Positions 25,790-32,519 of a stretch of DNA of 32,519 bases are shown here, piece after piece. The position numbers and the translations under genes are program-made. Below the pieces are notes generated by a model. It saw only the letters and a list, made by a program, of their open reading frames with translations, was not told the origin of the DNA and made no database searches. This DNA comes from an uncultured Pelagibacteraceae bacterium (lineage in GTDB: Bacteria; Pseudomonadota; Alphaproteobacteria; Pelagibacterales; Pelagibacteraceae): the NCBI GenBank assembly GCA_902595795.1, contig CACJRK010000012.1, positions 1 to 32,519 on the forward strand. Direction: 5' to 3'. Every line of letters begins with the position of its first letter. Within the stretch, counting starts at the first letter, position 1.

Positions 25790-27118
25790 TTAACTAACAG
25801 CTTTCAAATTTCCTTTTGAAGATTTATTCAAAGCTTGATCTAAGTCTTCAATAATATCATCAATATGTTCTATGCCTATACAAAGCCTTACATAACTTTG
25901 AGTTACACCTGATGCTGCCAGTTCTTTCTCGTTTAATTGACTATGAGTAGTACTAGCCGGGTGAATTGCTAAACTTCTAGCATCACCAATATTAGCAACA
26001 TGATAGAACATTTTTAAAGACTCGATAAATTTTTTACCAGCTTCAATTCCACCTTTAAGTTCAATGCCAATCATTGGACCGTTTCCGCCATTAAGATATT
26101 TTTTTGCTCTATCCGCGATATGTTTTTCATGTTCAGTAGAATAAATAACTTTAGTTACTTCTTTATGCTTTTTCAGAAAATTAACAACATATTCGGCATT
26201 AGCACAATGCTGTCTCATTCTTAAAGCTACTGTTTCAAGACCCTGAATTATTGCAAATGCATTATCTGGAGCTAAGGCTGATCCTAAATCTCTCAACAAA
26301 CAAACTCTTGCTCTCACTGCAAATGGCACATTAGCACCAGTTAATTCTGGTACAGCTTTTCCCCAAATTACACCACCATAGCTTGCATCAGGCTCATTAA
26401 ACAAGGGTTGTCTTTTAGGATCTGCGGTCCAATCAAAGTTACCGCTATCAACGATACTTCCAGCTACAGCCGTTCCATGTCCACCTATGTATTTTGTGAG
26501 CGAATGTATTACTATAGCAGCTCCATGTTCTATTGGTTTACAAATGACAGGAGATGCAGTGTTATCCATAATTAATGGTATATTGTATTTTCTTCCAATG
26601 TCAGAAACTTCCTTAATTGGAAATACTCTTAAGTACGGATTTGGTAAAGTTTCACCATAAAAAGCTCTAGTTTTGTCATCTATTAACTTTTCAAAATTTT
26701 CAGGATTACTTGGATCTGCATATCTAATTTCAATACCAAGCTTACTAAGTGTATGTGTGAATAGAGAAACAGTTCCACCATAAAGATCAGTTGAACTCAC
26801 TATATTATCACCAGCTTGAGCTACATTTAATATAGCAAAAGTTGATGCAGTTTGCCCAGATGATACAGTTAAACATGCTAGTCCTCCCTCAAGTGCAGCT
26901 ACTCTTTTTTCTAATACATCATTAGTTGGGTTCATGATACGAGTATAGATATTTCCAAATTCTTTAAGAGCGAAAAGGTTAGCAGCGTGCTCTGTGTTAT
27001 TAAATTGATATGATGTTGTTCTATAAATTGGAACAGCTACAGCATTGGTTGCTGGATCACTTCTATAGTCACCACCATGTATGGCTATTGTTTCAGGGTT
27101 ATTTCTTTTTTTAGTCAT
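25790..27118 (-). CDS. metY: O-acetylhomoserine sulfhydrylase (aminocarboxypropyltransferase)
   Basis: The 442-residue PLP enzyme has the gamma-family motifs NPTNDVLEKRVAALEGG, SSGQTAS, DNTASPVICKP and PLP lysine K209 in HSLTKYIGGHG. A long insertion after the lysine (GNFDWTADPKRQPLFNEPDASYGG) is typical of MetY and distinguishes it from MetB/MetC/MetZ. It makes homocysteine from O-acetylhomoserine and sulfide, leading to methionine and SAM. The leader between metY and rplM carries SAM riboswitches, and a GGAG Shine-Dalgarno at 27123-27126 lies four bases before the ATG. hom, in the same window, supplies homoserine. Confidence 0.95.
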   Translation of the reverse strand: MTKKRNNPETIAIHGGDYRSDPATNAVAVPIYRTTSYQFNNTEHAANLFALKEFGNIYTRIMNPTNDVLEKRVAALEGGLACLTVSSGQTASTFAILNVAQAGDNIVSSTDLYGGTVSLFTHTLSKLGIEIRYADPSNPENFEKLIDDKTRAFYGETLPNPYLRVFPIKEVSDIGRKYNIPLIMDNTASPVICKPIEHGAAIVIHSLTKYIGGHGTAVAGSIVDSGNFDWTADPKRQPLFNEPDASYGGVIWGKAVPELTGANVPFAVRARVCLLRDLGSALAPDNAFAIIQGLETVALRMRQHCANAEYVVNFLKKHKEVTKVIYSTEHEKHIADRAKKYLNGGNGPMIGIELKGGIEAGKKFIESLKMFYHVANIGDARSLAIHPASTTHSQLNEKELAASGVTQSYVRLCIGIEHIDDIIEDLDQALNKSSKGNLKAVS

Positions 27119-27122
27119 TTTA

Positions 27123-27180
27123 CTCCTTTTTTAGTGCTTTAACATTTTGTAAGGCGCACAATACAGTTCAAATGCCTTCC
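27123..27180 (-). promoter_or_regulatory. SAM-V riboswitch of metY
   Basis: On the minus strand a short P1 stem AAGGC/GCCUU encloses a loop AUUUGAACUGUAUUGUGC. After ACAAAAUGUUAAA comes GCAC, able to pair with GUGC of the loop as a pseudoknot, then CUAAAAAAGGAG. The last GGAG is the metY Shine-Dalgarno, so ligand binding would hide the ribosome site. The sequence pattern matches the SAM-V class known from marine bacteria, including upstream of metY. Translational repression by SAM is inferred from the layout. Confidence 0.88.
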
Positions 27181-27195
27181 GATTTGATATGTCAT
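27139..27195 (-). CDS. Putative 18-codon upstream ORF between the two riboswitch aptamers
   Basis: An ATG on the minus strand at 27195-27193 opens MTYQIGRHLNCIVRLTKC and stops with TAA at 27141-27139. AAGGA (27203-27207) lies 7 nt upstream, a good Shine-Dalgarno spacing, and this AAGGA forms the 3' end of the upstream SAM-II-like aptamer. The ORF covers P1, the loop and part of the pseudoknot region of the downstream SAM-V aptamer. Translation is inferred only from this arrangement; the peptide is not recognised. It could be a chance ORF, since the window is AT-rich and the ORF is short. Confidence 0.35.
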   Translation of the reverse strand: MTYQIGRHLNCIVRLTKC

Positions 27196-27243
27196 GAAAA
27201 ATTCCTTTTTAGCAGTTATATGCCCGCAATAGGATCAAATCGG
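27179..27243 (-). repeat. Perfect 10-bp inverted repeat flanking the SAM-II-like aptamer
   Basis: CCGATTTGAT (27179-27188) and ATCAAATCGG (27234-27243) are exact inverted copies 45 bases apart. In the metY transcript the 5' arm is the P1/loop of the SAM-II-like aptamer and the 3' arm is the linker before SAM-V. Pairing would destroy the SAM-II fold. The same linker (AUCAAAU) could alternatively pair with AUUUGA in the SAM-V loop (27168-27173). Confidence 0.8.
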
Positions 27244-27245
27244 CT
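27203..27245 (-). promoter_or_regulatory. SAM-II-like riboswitch aptamer, upstream member of a tandem
   Basis: Minus strand: GCC, then GAUUUGAUCCUAUUGC, then GGGC (a short P1 with its loop), then AUAUAACUGCUAAAAAGGA. The loop GAUUU..CC.AUUGC and the tail GCUAAAAAGG are the conserved parts of SAM-II aptamers; UCC of the loop can pair with GGA of the tail. P1 is unusually weak (three G-C pairs). SAM-II and SAM-V share a related binding core, and a tandem of the two has been described in marine bacteria as far as I recall. The aptamer ends in a Shine-Dalgarno-like AAGGA that precedes the short ORF. Confidence 0.72.
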
Positions 27246-27291
27246 ATTAATTTTTAACAGAATACCTTAATTTTGCAAGCTAAATATAAAA

Positions 27292-27319
27292 TTGACTTTG
27301 ATTTATTTAATAGTATTAA
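27292..27319 (+). promoter_or_regulatory. Promoter of rplM-rpsI
   Basis: TTGACT (27292-27297), 16 nt, then TATTAA (27314-27319) is the best -35/-10 pair in the window. The -10 ends 10 nt before the rplM ATG at 27330, leaving a leader of only about 3-5 nt. Confidence 0.5.
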
Positions 27320-27329
27320 TCCTCGCACA

Positions 27330-27788
27330 ATGACAAAATTTGTAAAAAAAGATCAAGTAACTTCATCATGGTATGAAATTGATGCTAAAAACGCGGTTGT
27401 AGGAAGACTAGCTACTGTAATATCAAATATAATTAGAGGTAAGAATAAAACAACTTATACTCCACATATGGATGATGGTGATTTTGTAGTTGTTAAAAAT
27501 ATTGAACAAGCAAAATTTACTGGAAAAAAATTTCAAGATAAAAAATATTACAGACACACAGGTCACCCAGGTGGAATTAAAATTACTACACCTCAAAAAC
27601 TTCATGAAAAAAAACCTGGAGAAACTTTAAAAATGGCTGTGAAAAGAATGTTGCCAGGTGGTGTTTTAGGTCGAAAACAATTAACTAAATTAAAAATTTA
27701 TGCTGGTAATGAGCATCCACACTCTGCTCAAAACCTAACTATTATAGAATTAGATAAATTAAATAATAAAAATATAGCAAGAAACTGA
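27330..27788 (+). CDS. rplM: 50S ribosomal protein L13
   Basis: From ATG 27330 the product is 152 residues, the normal alphaproteobacterial L13 length. Motifs are WYEIDAKNAVVGRLATVISNIIRGK, TYTPHMDDGDFVVV, YYRHTGHPGGIK and MLPGGVLGRKQLTKLKIYAGNEHPH. An in-frame ATG-equivalent at 27273 would overlap the candidate promoter and adds 19 non-conserved residues, so it is rejected. L13 is an early assembly protein of the large subunit. It is co-transcribed with rpsI, one base downstream. Confidence 0.95.
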   Translation: MTKFVKKDQVTSSWYEIDAKNAVVGRLATVISNIIRGKNKTTYTPHMDDGDFVVVKNIEQAKFTGKKFQDKKYYRHTGHPGGIKITTPQKLHEKKPGETLKMAVKRMLPGGVLGRKQLTKLKIYAGNEHPHSAQNLTIIELDKLNNKNIARN

Positions 27789-27789
27789 T

Positions 27790-28227
27790 ATGGAAAATAT
27801 TCAAACAACATCTAAATCACCTAAATTAAAATTAGATTTTAAAGATAGTAAATATGCAACAGGTAGAAGAAAAAAATCTATTGCAAAAGTCTGGATAAAA
27901 AAAGGCTCTGGTAAAATTTATGTTAATGGAAAACTGTTTAATGAATATTTTTCAAGTGAGTTTCATCATCTACAAATAACAAGACCTTTTGATATTATAA
28001 AACAATCTACAGATTATGATGTAAGATGCAGCGTTAGCGGTGGTGGTCCATCTGGTCAAGCAGGCGCTTTAGTTCATGGTATTTCAAAAGCGTTAGTATT
28101 ATTTGATGAAAATCTAAAAGCCACCTTAAAAACAGAGAAACTCACTACCAGAGACTCAAGAGCAGTTGAAAGAAAAAAACCTGGTAGAAGAAAAGCTAGA
28201 AGAAGCTTCCAATTCTCTAAAAGATAA
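27790..28227 (+). CDS. rpsI: 30S ribosomal protein S9
   Basis: The 145-residue protein has YATGRRKKSIAKVWIKKGSGKIYVNG, SVSGGGPSGQAGALVHGISKAL and the C-terminal tail SRAVERKKPGRRKARRSFQFSKR, which reaches the P-site tRNA; the final SKR is fully conserved. About 20 N-terminal residues precede the core, as in other alphaproteobacteria. It follows rplM after one base. A nine-T run follows the stop (28228-28236) without an evident hairpin. Confidence 0.96.
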   Translation: MENIQTTSKSPKLKLDFKDSKYATGRRKKSIAKVWIKKGSGKIYVNGKLFNEYFSSEFHHLQITRPFDIIKQSTDYDVRCSVSGGGPSGQAGALVHGISKALVLFDENLKATLKTEKLTTRDSRAVERKKPGRRKARRSFQFSKR

Positions 28228-28246
28228 TTTTTTTTTAATTTTTAAC

Positions 28247-28255
28247 TGTTATAAT
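28247..28255 (+). promoter_or_regulatory. Extended -10 promoter of argC
   Basis: TGTTATAAT is a perfect extended -10 box (TG, one base, TATAAT), ending 5 nt before the argC ATG at 28261. Transcription would begin at the start codon, and no Shine-Dalgarno is present. Confidence 0.5.
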
Positions 28256-28260
28256 AAAAA

Positions 28261-29283
28261 ATGCCTAAGCTTAACGCATTAGTTGCTGGATCAACTGGAT
28301 ATATTGGTGTTCAATTAATTAAATTATTAGTTAAACACAGATATATCAATATTAGATACCTATGCGGAAATTCCTCTGTAGGTAAAAACATTAAATCTTA
28401 TGATAGATCTTTATCTAAATATAAATTACCAAAAATTTTAAAATTTAATAAAAAATTATTAAAAGACGTAAATGTTATTTTTACAGCACTTCCAAATGGG
28501 GAAGCACAAGATATATCTAAACATTTAAGTAAAAATCATATTCTAATCGATCTTGCTGCAGATTTTAGATTAGAAAAAGCTTCTGATTATTTAAAGTGGT
28601 ATAAACAAAAACATCGAGCAACTAATTTAATAAAAAAAAGTATTTATTTACTTCCTGAAATTAACAGAAAAGAGATTAAAAAATATAATATTATTTCATG
28701 TCCAGGATGTTATCCAACATCAATATTGCTTCCTCTATTTCCTTTATTTAAGAAAAATTTAATTAAATTTAATAATATTATAATTGATTCAAAATCTGGG
28801 TATTCAGGTGCTGGTAGAGGTGTTCACAAAAAATTTAAAGATAAAAATCTATATAATTCTTTGAGTGCTTATGGAGTCGGTTTTCATCGTCACAATTCTG
28901 AAGTAGATCAAATGTTAAGAAAATTTACTAAGAAAAAATTTCAATTTAGTTTTACTCCTCACTTATCACCAATGTTTAGAGGCATTCTGAGTACTATATA
29001 TGTTGATTTAGAAAATAATATTTCACAAACAAAAGTATTAAAAACATTAATTAGTTTTTATAAAAAAGAAAGTTTTGTGAAAATATTAAAGTCTGGCACA
29101 TTGTTAAGCACCAATGACGTAATAAATACTAACTATTGTTATATTTCAGTGTGCAAATCTAAATATAGTAATAAAATAATCATTCTATCTGCTATTGATA
29201 ATTTGATTAAGGGTGGGGCAGGGCAAGCTGTACAAAATTTAAATAATAAGTTTAATTTTCCTGAAAAGACTGGATTAAAATGA
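28261..29283 (+). CDS. argC: N-acetyl-gamma-glutamyl-phosphate reductase
   Basis: The 340-residue protein starts with an NADP-binding GSTGYIGVQLIKLL segment, and has TALPNGEAQ, DLAADFRL, LPEINR and the catalytic C150 in CPGCYPT, then SKSGYSGAGRG and FTPHLSPMFRGI. It reduces N-acetylglutamyl phosphate in arginine synthesis. It overlaps the next small gene by ATGA, so argC, the lipoprotein gene, hom and the AEC transporter gene probably form one operon. Confidence 0.95.
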   Translation: MPKLNALVAGSTGYIGVQLIKLLVKHRYINIRYLCGNSSVGKNIKSYDRSLSKYKLPKILKFNKKLLKDVNVIFTALPNGEAQDISKHLSKNHILIDLAADFRLEKASDYLKWYKQKHRATNLIKKSIYLLPEINRKEIKKYNIISCPGCYPTSILLPLFPLFKKNLIKFNNIIIDSKSGYSGAGRGVHKKFKDKNLYNSLSAYGVGFHRHNSEVDQMLRKFTKKKFQFSFTPHLSPMFRGILSTIYVDLENNISQTKVLKTLISFYKKESFVKILKSGTLLSTNDVINTNYCYISVCKSKYSNKIIILSAIDNLIKGGAGQAVQNLNNKFNFPEKTGLK

Positions 29284-29507
29284 AAATATTTATAATAATT
29301 TTTTTTTCATTTATATTAGCCAATTGTTCTTTAAACAAAGATTCTCAATATTGGACAGAAAACTCTATTGAAAAAAAAAATAATCAAAAAAAATTAAATG
29401 AAATATTAAAAAAGGCAGACGATATAACGTCAATGACATTAGAGGAATATGAGATTTATATAGATGACTATATAAAAAAAAGTAAATATCCAGATATAAA
29501 TAAATGA
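29280..29507 (+). CDS. Small putative lipoprotein of unknown function
   Basis: The 75-residue protein has a hydrophobic signal (about 3-14) and lipobox ILANC with C16 as the lipidated cysteine. The mature part of about 60 residues is charged and probably helical (KKNNQKKLNEILKKADDITSMTLEEYEIYIDDYIKKSKYPDI). I do not recognise the family. It overlaps argC by ATGA and hom by four bases, which argues that it is a real translated gene. The gene contains a 10-A run yet stays in frame. Confidence 0.75.
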   Translation: MKIFIIIFFSFILANCSLNKDSQYWTENSIEKKNNQKKLNEILKKADDITSMTLEEYEIYIDDYIKKSKYPDINK

Positions 29508-30796
29508 GTAAATTAATTAATATTGCAGTAGTAGGACTTGGTCAGGTTGGCAATTATTTGCTAAACGAACTAAATACAAAAAAGAAAGATATTGAGCTTA
29601 AAACAGGTAAGAAAATAAATGTAGTTGCTGTATCTGCAAGAAGTATTAATAAAAAACGAAAATTTAAAATAAATAAAAAATTATTTTACAAAAAACCTTT
29701 AGAAATTTTTAAAAAAAATAACATTGATATATTGTTTGAAGCTATAGGTTTATCAGATGGAATTTCTAAAAAAGTTGTAGAAACTGCTTTAAAAAATAAA
29801 ATCCATGTTATTACACCTAATAAAGCTTTAATATCAAAACACGGTAATGAGTTAGCAAAACTTGCAGAAAAAAATAAGGTTAATTTGGAATTTGAAGCAT
29901 CAGTTGCTGGAGGTATACCGGTATTAAGATCTATTAAAGAAGGATTAGCAACAAATAAAATATCAAAGGTTTATGGAATTCTGAATGGTACCTCAAATTA
30001 TATTTTATCTGAAATGGAAAATTCAAATGAAAATTTTGCTGATGTTCTAAAAAAAGCACAGATACTTGGTTATGCCGAACCTGGTAATCCTAAATTAGAC
30101 TTAAATGGTTTTGACGCATTTGCAAAAGTCAGAATTTTGTCTGCTTTAGCCTTTAACAGTAAAATTTCAAAACATAAATGTTTAATGGAAGGAATAGAAA
30201 AAATTGAATTAAAAGATATTAAAATTGCAAATCAATTAGATTTAAGAATAAAGCTGTTGGGAATTTCTGAATTAAAGAATAATTATCTTTTTGAAACCGT
30301 TCATCCATGTTTGGTTAGTAAAAAATCTTATATTGGTAATGTTAACGGTGTAATGAATGCAGTTATTCTGCAAGGTAAACCTGTTGGAGAAAGTGTATTG
30401 CAAGGGGAGGGAGCTGGTCCAGGTCCTACTTCTTCATCATTACTTTCTGATTTATTATCAATTTTGCGTGGAAATATAAAAAAACCTTTCGGTGTTAGTG
30501 TTTCTAAGCTTAAATTTTTAAAGCCATATAATGTAAATAATTATGTAAATTCATTATATTTAAGATTTGAAGTAAAAGATAAGCCTGGTGTATTATCAGA
30601 AATAACTAATCGTTTAGCTAAATACAAAATTTCAGTTAAAAGGTTAATCCAGACACCTGATAAGAAAAACAACAAGGCAACAATAGTTATTATAACTCAT
30701 AAAACAACTGAAACTAATATTCATAATTGCTTGTCTATTTTCAAAAAAAATAAAAATATTTTAAAAACACCAACATTAATTAGATTGCTTGGTTAA
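29504..30796 (+). CDS. hom: Homoserine dehydrogenase
   Basis: The 430-residue protein has three domains: a Rossmann nucleotide-binding part starting NIAVVGLGQVGNYLLNEL, a catalytic part with EASVAGGIPVLRSIKEGL, GILNGTSNYILSEM and AEPGNPKLDLNGFDAFAKVRILSALAF, and a C-terminal ACT domain from about 345 (LRFEVKDKPGVLSEITNRL). It reduces aspartate semialdehyde to homoserine, the precursor of threonine and of methionine via MetY. The ACT domain suggests feedback control, typically by threonine. It overlaps the lipoprotein gene and the downstream transporter gene (TAATG). Confidence 0.95.
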   Translation: MSKLINIAVVGLGQVGNYLLNELNTKKKDIELKTGKKINVVAVSARSINKKRKFKINKKLFYKKPLEIFKKNNIDILFEAIGLSDGISKKVVETALKNKIHVITPNKALISKHGNELAKLAEKNKVNLEFEASVAGGIPVLRSIKEGLATNKISKVYGILNGTSNYILSEMENSNENFADVLKKAQILGYAEPGNPKLDLNGFDAFAKVRILSALAFNSKISKHKCLMEGIEKIELKDIKIANQLDLRIKLLGISELKNNYLFETVHPCLVSKKSYIGNVNGVMNAVILQGKPVGESVLQGEGAGPGPTSSSLLSDLLSILRGNIKKPFGVSVSKLKFLKPYNVNNYVNSLYLRFEVKDKPGVLSEITNRLAKYKISVKRLIQTPDKKNNKATIVIITHKTTETNIHNCLSIFKKNKNILKTPTLIRLLG

Positions 30797-31695
30797 TGGA
30801 AATTTATTTAAAACTTTTTGAAGTTTTATTTCCAGTATTCCTAATAGTAGGTCTTGGATATCATTTGGGTAAAAAAAATCCCGATTTTGATACGTCATTT
30901 ATAACTACATACGCTGGTAATTTTGGAACTCCAGCTCTCGTTATTTTTGCTATTACTGCTGGTGGAGTAACTTTTGAGTTATTTAGTAAATATTTTGGTT
31001 ACGCAATTATCTTATTAACATTATTTGGGATTGTAGGTTTAATTTTTCTTGTTCTTATGAAGAAAGATTATATTCGTGAATTACCAACTTTTATCTTACC
31101 AAATACTGGAAATATGGGTATTCCGATTTGTTTATTTGCCTATGGTGAATTAGGAATGGGTATAGCAGCTGCAATTTCATCTCTTATTGTTTTACTCCAC
31201 TTTACTTTAAATATTTTTTTAGCAAAAAGAGCCTTTGATTTTAAAACAATATTAAAAAGTCCATCATTTTACGCAATTTTAATAACAGTACTCTTTTTGT
31301 ATTTTGAAATTCCATTTCCTCAATTTGTATTAAATACTGTAATGCTTTTAGCTTATGGAATGATTGTAATGATCCTTATGTCGCTAGGTGTTGCTCTTAC
31401 ACAAATGAAAGTATTTTCTTTTAAAGATGCATTAATAACTTCTTTTGGAAGAGTAATATTAGGTCCTATTATAGGATTTGCTGTTATAAAATTTTTTAAT
31501 TTATCTGGTATACCAGCTGGTGTTCTGTTAATTCAGTCTTGTATGCCTAGTGCAATTTTGTGTTATTTGATTGCGCACATGTATTCTCCTAAAGAAATTG
31601 TAGATAATATATCAAGCACAATTGTAGTATCTACAATCATGTCCTTATTCACTATTCCAATTACATTATTCTTTGCTTTAAAATACTTCTATTAA
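30796..31695 (+). CDS. AEC-family transporter (auxin efflux carrier-like)
   Basis: The 299-residue protein has about ten membrane segments in two halves, with LPNTGNMGIPICLFAYGELGMGIA in the first half and LIQSCMPSAILCYLIAHMY in the second, both characteristic of the AEC/PIN-like fold. Family members export or import organic anions; the substrate cannot be told from sequence. Its start overlaps the hom stop (TAATG), so it is likely translated from the same mRNA, which may hint at an amino-acid-related or organic-acid substrate. Confidence 0.87.
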   Translation: MEIYLKLFEVLFPVFLIVGLGYHLGKKNPDFDTSFITTYAGNFGTPALVIFAITAGGVTFELFSKYFGYAIILLTLFGIVGLIFLVLMKKDYIRELPTFILPNTGNMGIPICLFAYGELGMGIAAAISSLIVLLHFTLNIFLAKRAFDFKTILKSPSFYAILITVLFLYFEIPFPQFVLNTVMLLAYGMIVMILMSLGVALTQMKVFSFKDALITSFGRVILGPIIGFAVIKFFNLSGIPAGVLLIQSCMPSAILCYLIAHMYSPKEIVDNISSTIVVSTIMSLFTIPITLFFALKYFY

Positions 31696-31711
31696 GATAT
31701 ATCTTTTATAT

Positions 31712-32519
31712 GTGAAGGCTATAATTTTAAATGCGTCTGCTTGGATGATTGTTCCTATCATGGATGCTTTTGCTAAGTATTTAAGTTCATCCATGGATGT
31801 TTTGCAGATAACGTGGGCTAGATATTTTTTTAGTGTAATTTTTACATTATCTTTAATACTAATTTTTTATAGACAATCCTTAGTTTGGACAAAAAAACCA
31901 ACACTTCAATTTATCAGAGGACTCATATTTGTTTGTTCAACATATTTATTTTTTTATGCGGTATCTGAAATTTCTCTTCCTAAAGCTTTAACCTTGGCTT
32001 TTGTAGCTCCAATTTGTGTTACAGCCCTATCTCCATTTTTTTTAAATGAGAAAGTAGGGGTAAAAAGATGGACCGCTGTATCATTAGGATTTATTGGAAC
32101 TCTAATTGTAATTAGACCAGGCTTTATTGAGATGAATTTAGCTACCATAGCTGCATTGGGAACTGGAATTTGCTATGGATTTTATCTTATTATCACCAGG
32201 AAGCTTAGCACCTCTGACAATCCTCTTTTAACCCTTTTACTATCTGGTTTGATAGGAACTATCATAATTAGCCTATTTATGCCCTCAGTTTGGGTTAATC
32301 CTACTTCAAATCAATGGATTTTAATGGCTCTAATCGGCCTTATAGCCTCTGTGGCGCATCTTTTCCTCATATTATCACTCAAATATGCCGATGCATCTAA
32401 ATTAGCTCCTTTGGGCTATATAGAATTAATTAGTAATATACTAATTAGTTACTATTTCTTTCACGAATTGCCTGATAGTTGGACTTATTTAGGTTTATTT
32501 ATCATTGTTCTCAGTGGTC
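31712..32519 (+). CDS. EamA/DMT-family permease (3' end beyond window)
   Basis: From a GTG at 31712 the frame is open to the right edge (269 codons), so the C-terminus is missing only by a little compared with the usual 280-300 residues. The N-terminus ASAWMIVPIMDAFAKYLSS, then QITWARYFFS, FYAVSEISLPKALTLAFVAPICVTALSPFFLNEKVG and GFIGTLIVIRPG are the first EamA repeat; the second runs from about 150 with ASKLAPLGYIELI. It is an inner-membrane drug/metabolite transporter of unknown substrate. There is no ATG suitably placed; GTG gives the right N-terminus. It lies 16 bases after the AEC gene. Confidence 0.88.
   Translation, partial: MKAIILNASAWMIVPIMDAFAKYLSSSMDVLQITWARYFFSVIFTLSLILIFYRQSLVWTKKPTLQFIRGLIFVCSTYLFFYAVSEISLPKALTLAFVAPICVTALSPFFLNEKVGVKRWTAVSLGFIGTLIVIRPGFIEMNLATIAALGTGICYGFYLIITRKLSTSDNPLLTLLLSGLIGTIIISLFMPSVWVNPTSNQWILMALIGLIASVAHLFLILSLKYADASKLAPLGYIELISNILISYYFFHELPDSWTYLGLFIIVLSG

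Noticed and set aside
27273..27329. Upstream TTG start for rplM
   Set aside because: It would overlap the candidate -35/-10 promoter, and L13 homologs begin at the ATG at 27330.
28228..28236. Nine-T run after rpsI as an intrinsic terminator
   Set aside because: No GC-rich hairpin precedes it; T runs are frequent in this AT-rich DNA.
1..32519. Mobile elements, prophage, CRISPR arrays or defence islands
   Set aside because: No transposase, integrase, direct-repeat array or phage structural gene was found; the window is core genome with one possible accessory gene (11877-12515).

Overview
The window is a very AT-rich, tightly packed chromosomal segment of a streamlined marine alphaproteobacterium, most likely SAR11 (Pelagibacterales). 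Four things suggest this: AT-biased, lysine-rich coding; start/stop codons that overlap or touch at most gene junctions; alphaproteobacterial gene orders (rsh-pyrE-pdxJ-acpS-lepB-rnc-recO; glyA-nrdR-ribD-ribE-ribBA-ribH-nusB-thiL; bamE-CBP3-rpmF-plsX-ihfA-merR); and a SAM-II/SAM-V type riboswitch leader in front of metY. I see no insertion sequence, prophage, integrase or CRISPR array. No gene-free stretch exceeds about 210 bases, and the longest one holds the riboswitches.

Layout. 1-1056 is the 5' part of a sarcosine oxidase beta-subunit gene (minus strand, running off the left edge), divergent from tRNA-Ser(GCU) at 1124-1215. A lytic transglycosylase (minus) abuts the tRNA and is divergent from a long plus-strand run: dapA (lysine/peptidoglycan), smpB (ribosome rescue), folK (folate), a shortened RelA/SpoT protein, pyrE, pdxJ, acpS, lepB, rnc and recO. 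hemB lies convergent to recO. Next come a 2-oxoglutarate/Fe(II) hydroxylase-like gene, rpiB, glyA, nrdR, the riboflavin genes, nusB and thiL, then a K+-independent proton-pumping pyrophosphatase. bamE (minus) and a bc1-complex chaperone gene start from overlapping start codons, followed by rpmF, plsX, ihfA, a MerR regulator and rpmG. Chorismate mutase (minus), ctaA, metY with its leader (minus), rplM-rpsI, argC, a small lipoprotein gene, hom, an AEC transporter and a partial EamA/DMT transporter complete the window.

Functionally this is mostly housekeeping: one-carbon and amino-acid metabolism (soxB, glyA, dapA, hom, metY, argC), cofactors (folate, pyridoxal phosphate, riboflavin, thiamine, heme, heme A), lipid and envelope genes, and translation.

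Three places deserve attention. (1) The metY leader carries a SAM-II-like aptamer followed by a SAM-V aptamer that contains the metY Shine-Dalgarno. The SAM-II aptamer ends in its own Shine-Dalgarno, 7 nt before an 18-codon upstream ORF that runs through the SAM-V aptamer. The linker can pair with either aptamer. (2) The riboflavin operon has three anomalies, each resolved by removing one A from an A-run: ribD split at A7, ribH split at A10, and ribH missing a stop before nusB. (3) Several first genes of transcription units have an extended -10 box only 5-10 nt before the ATG, suggesting leaderless or nearly leaderless mRNAs.
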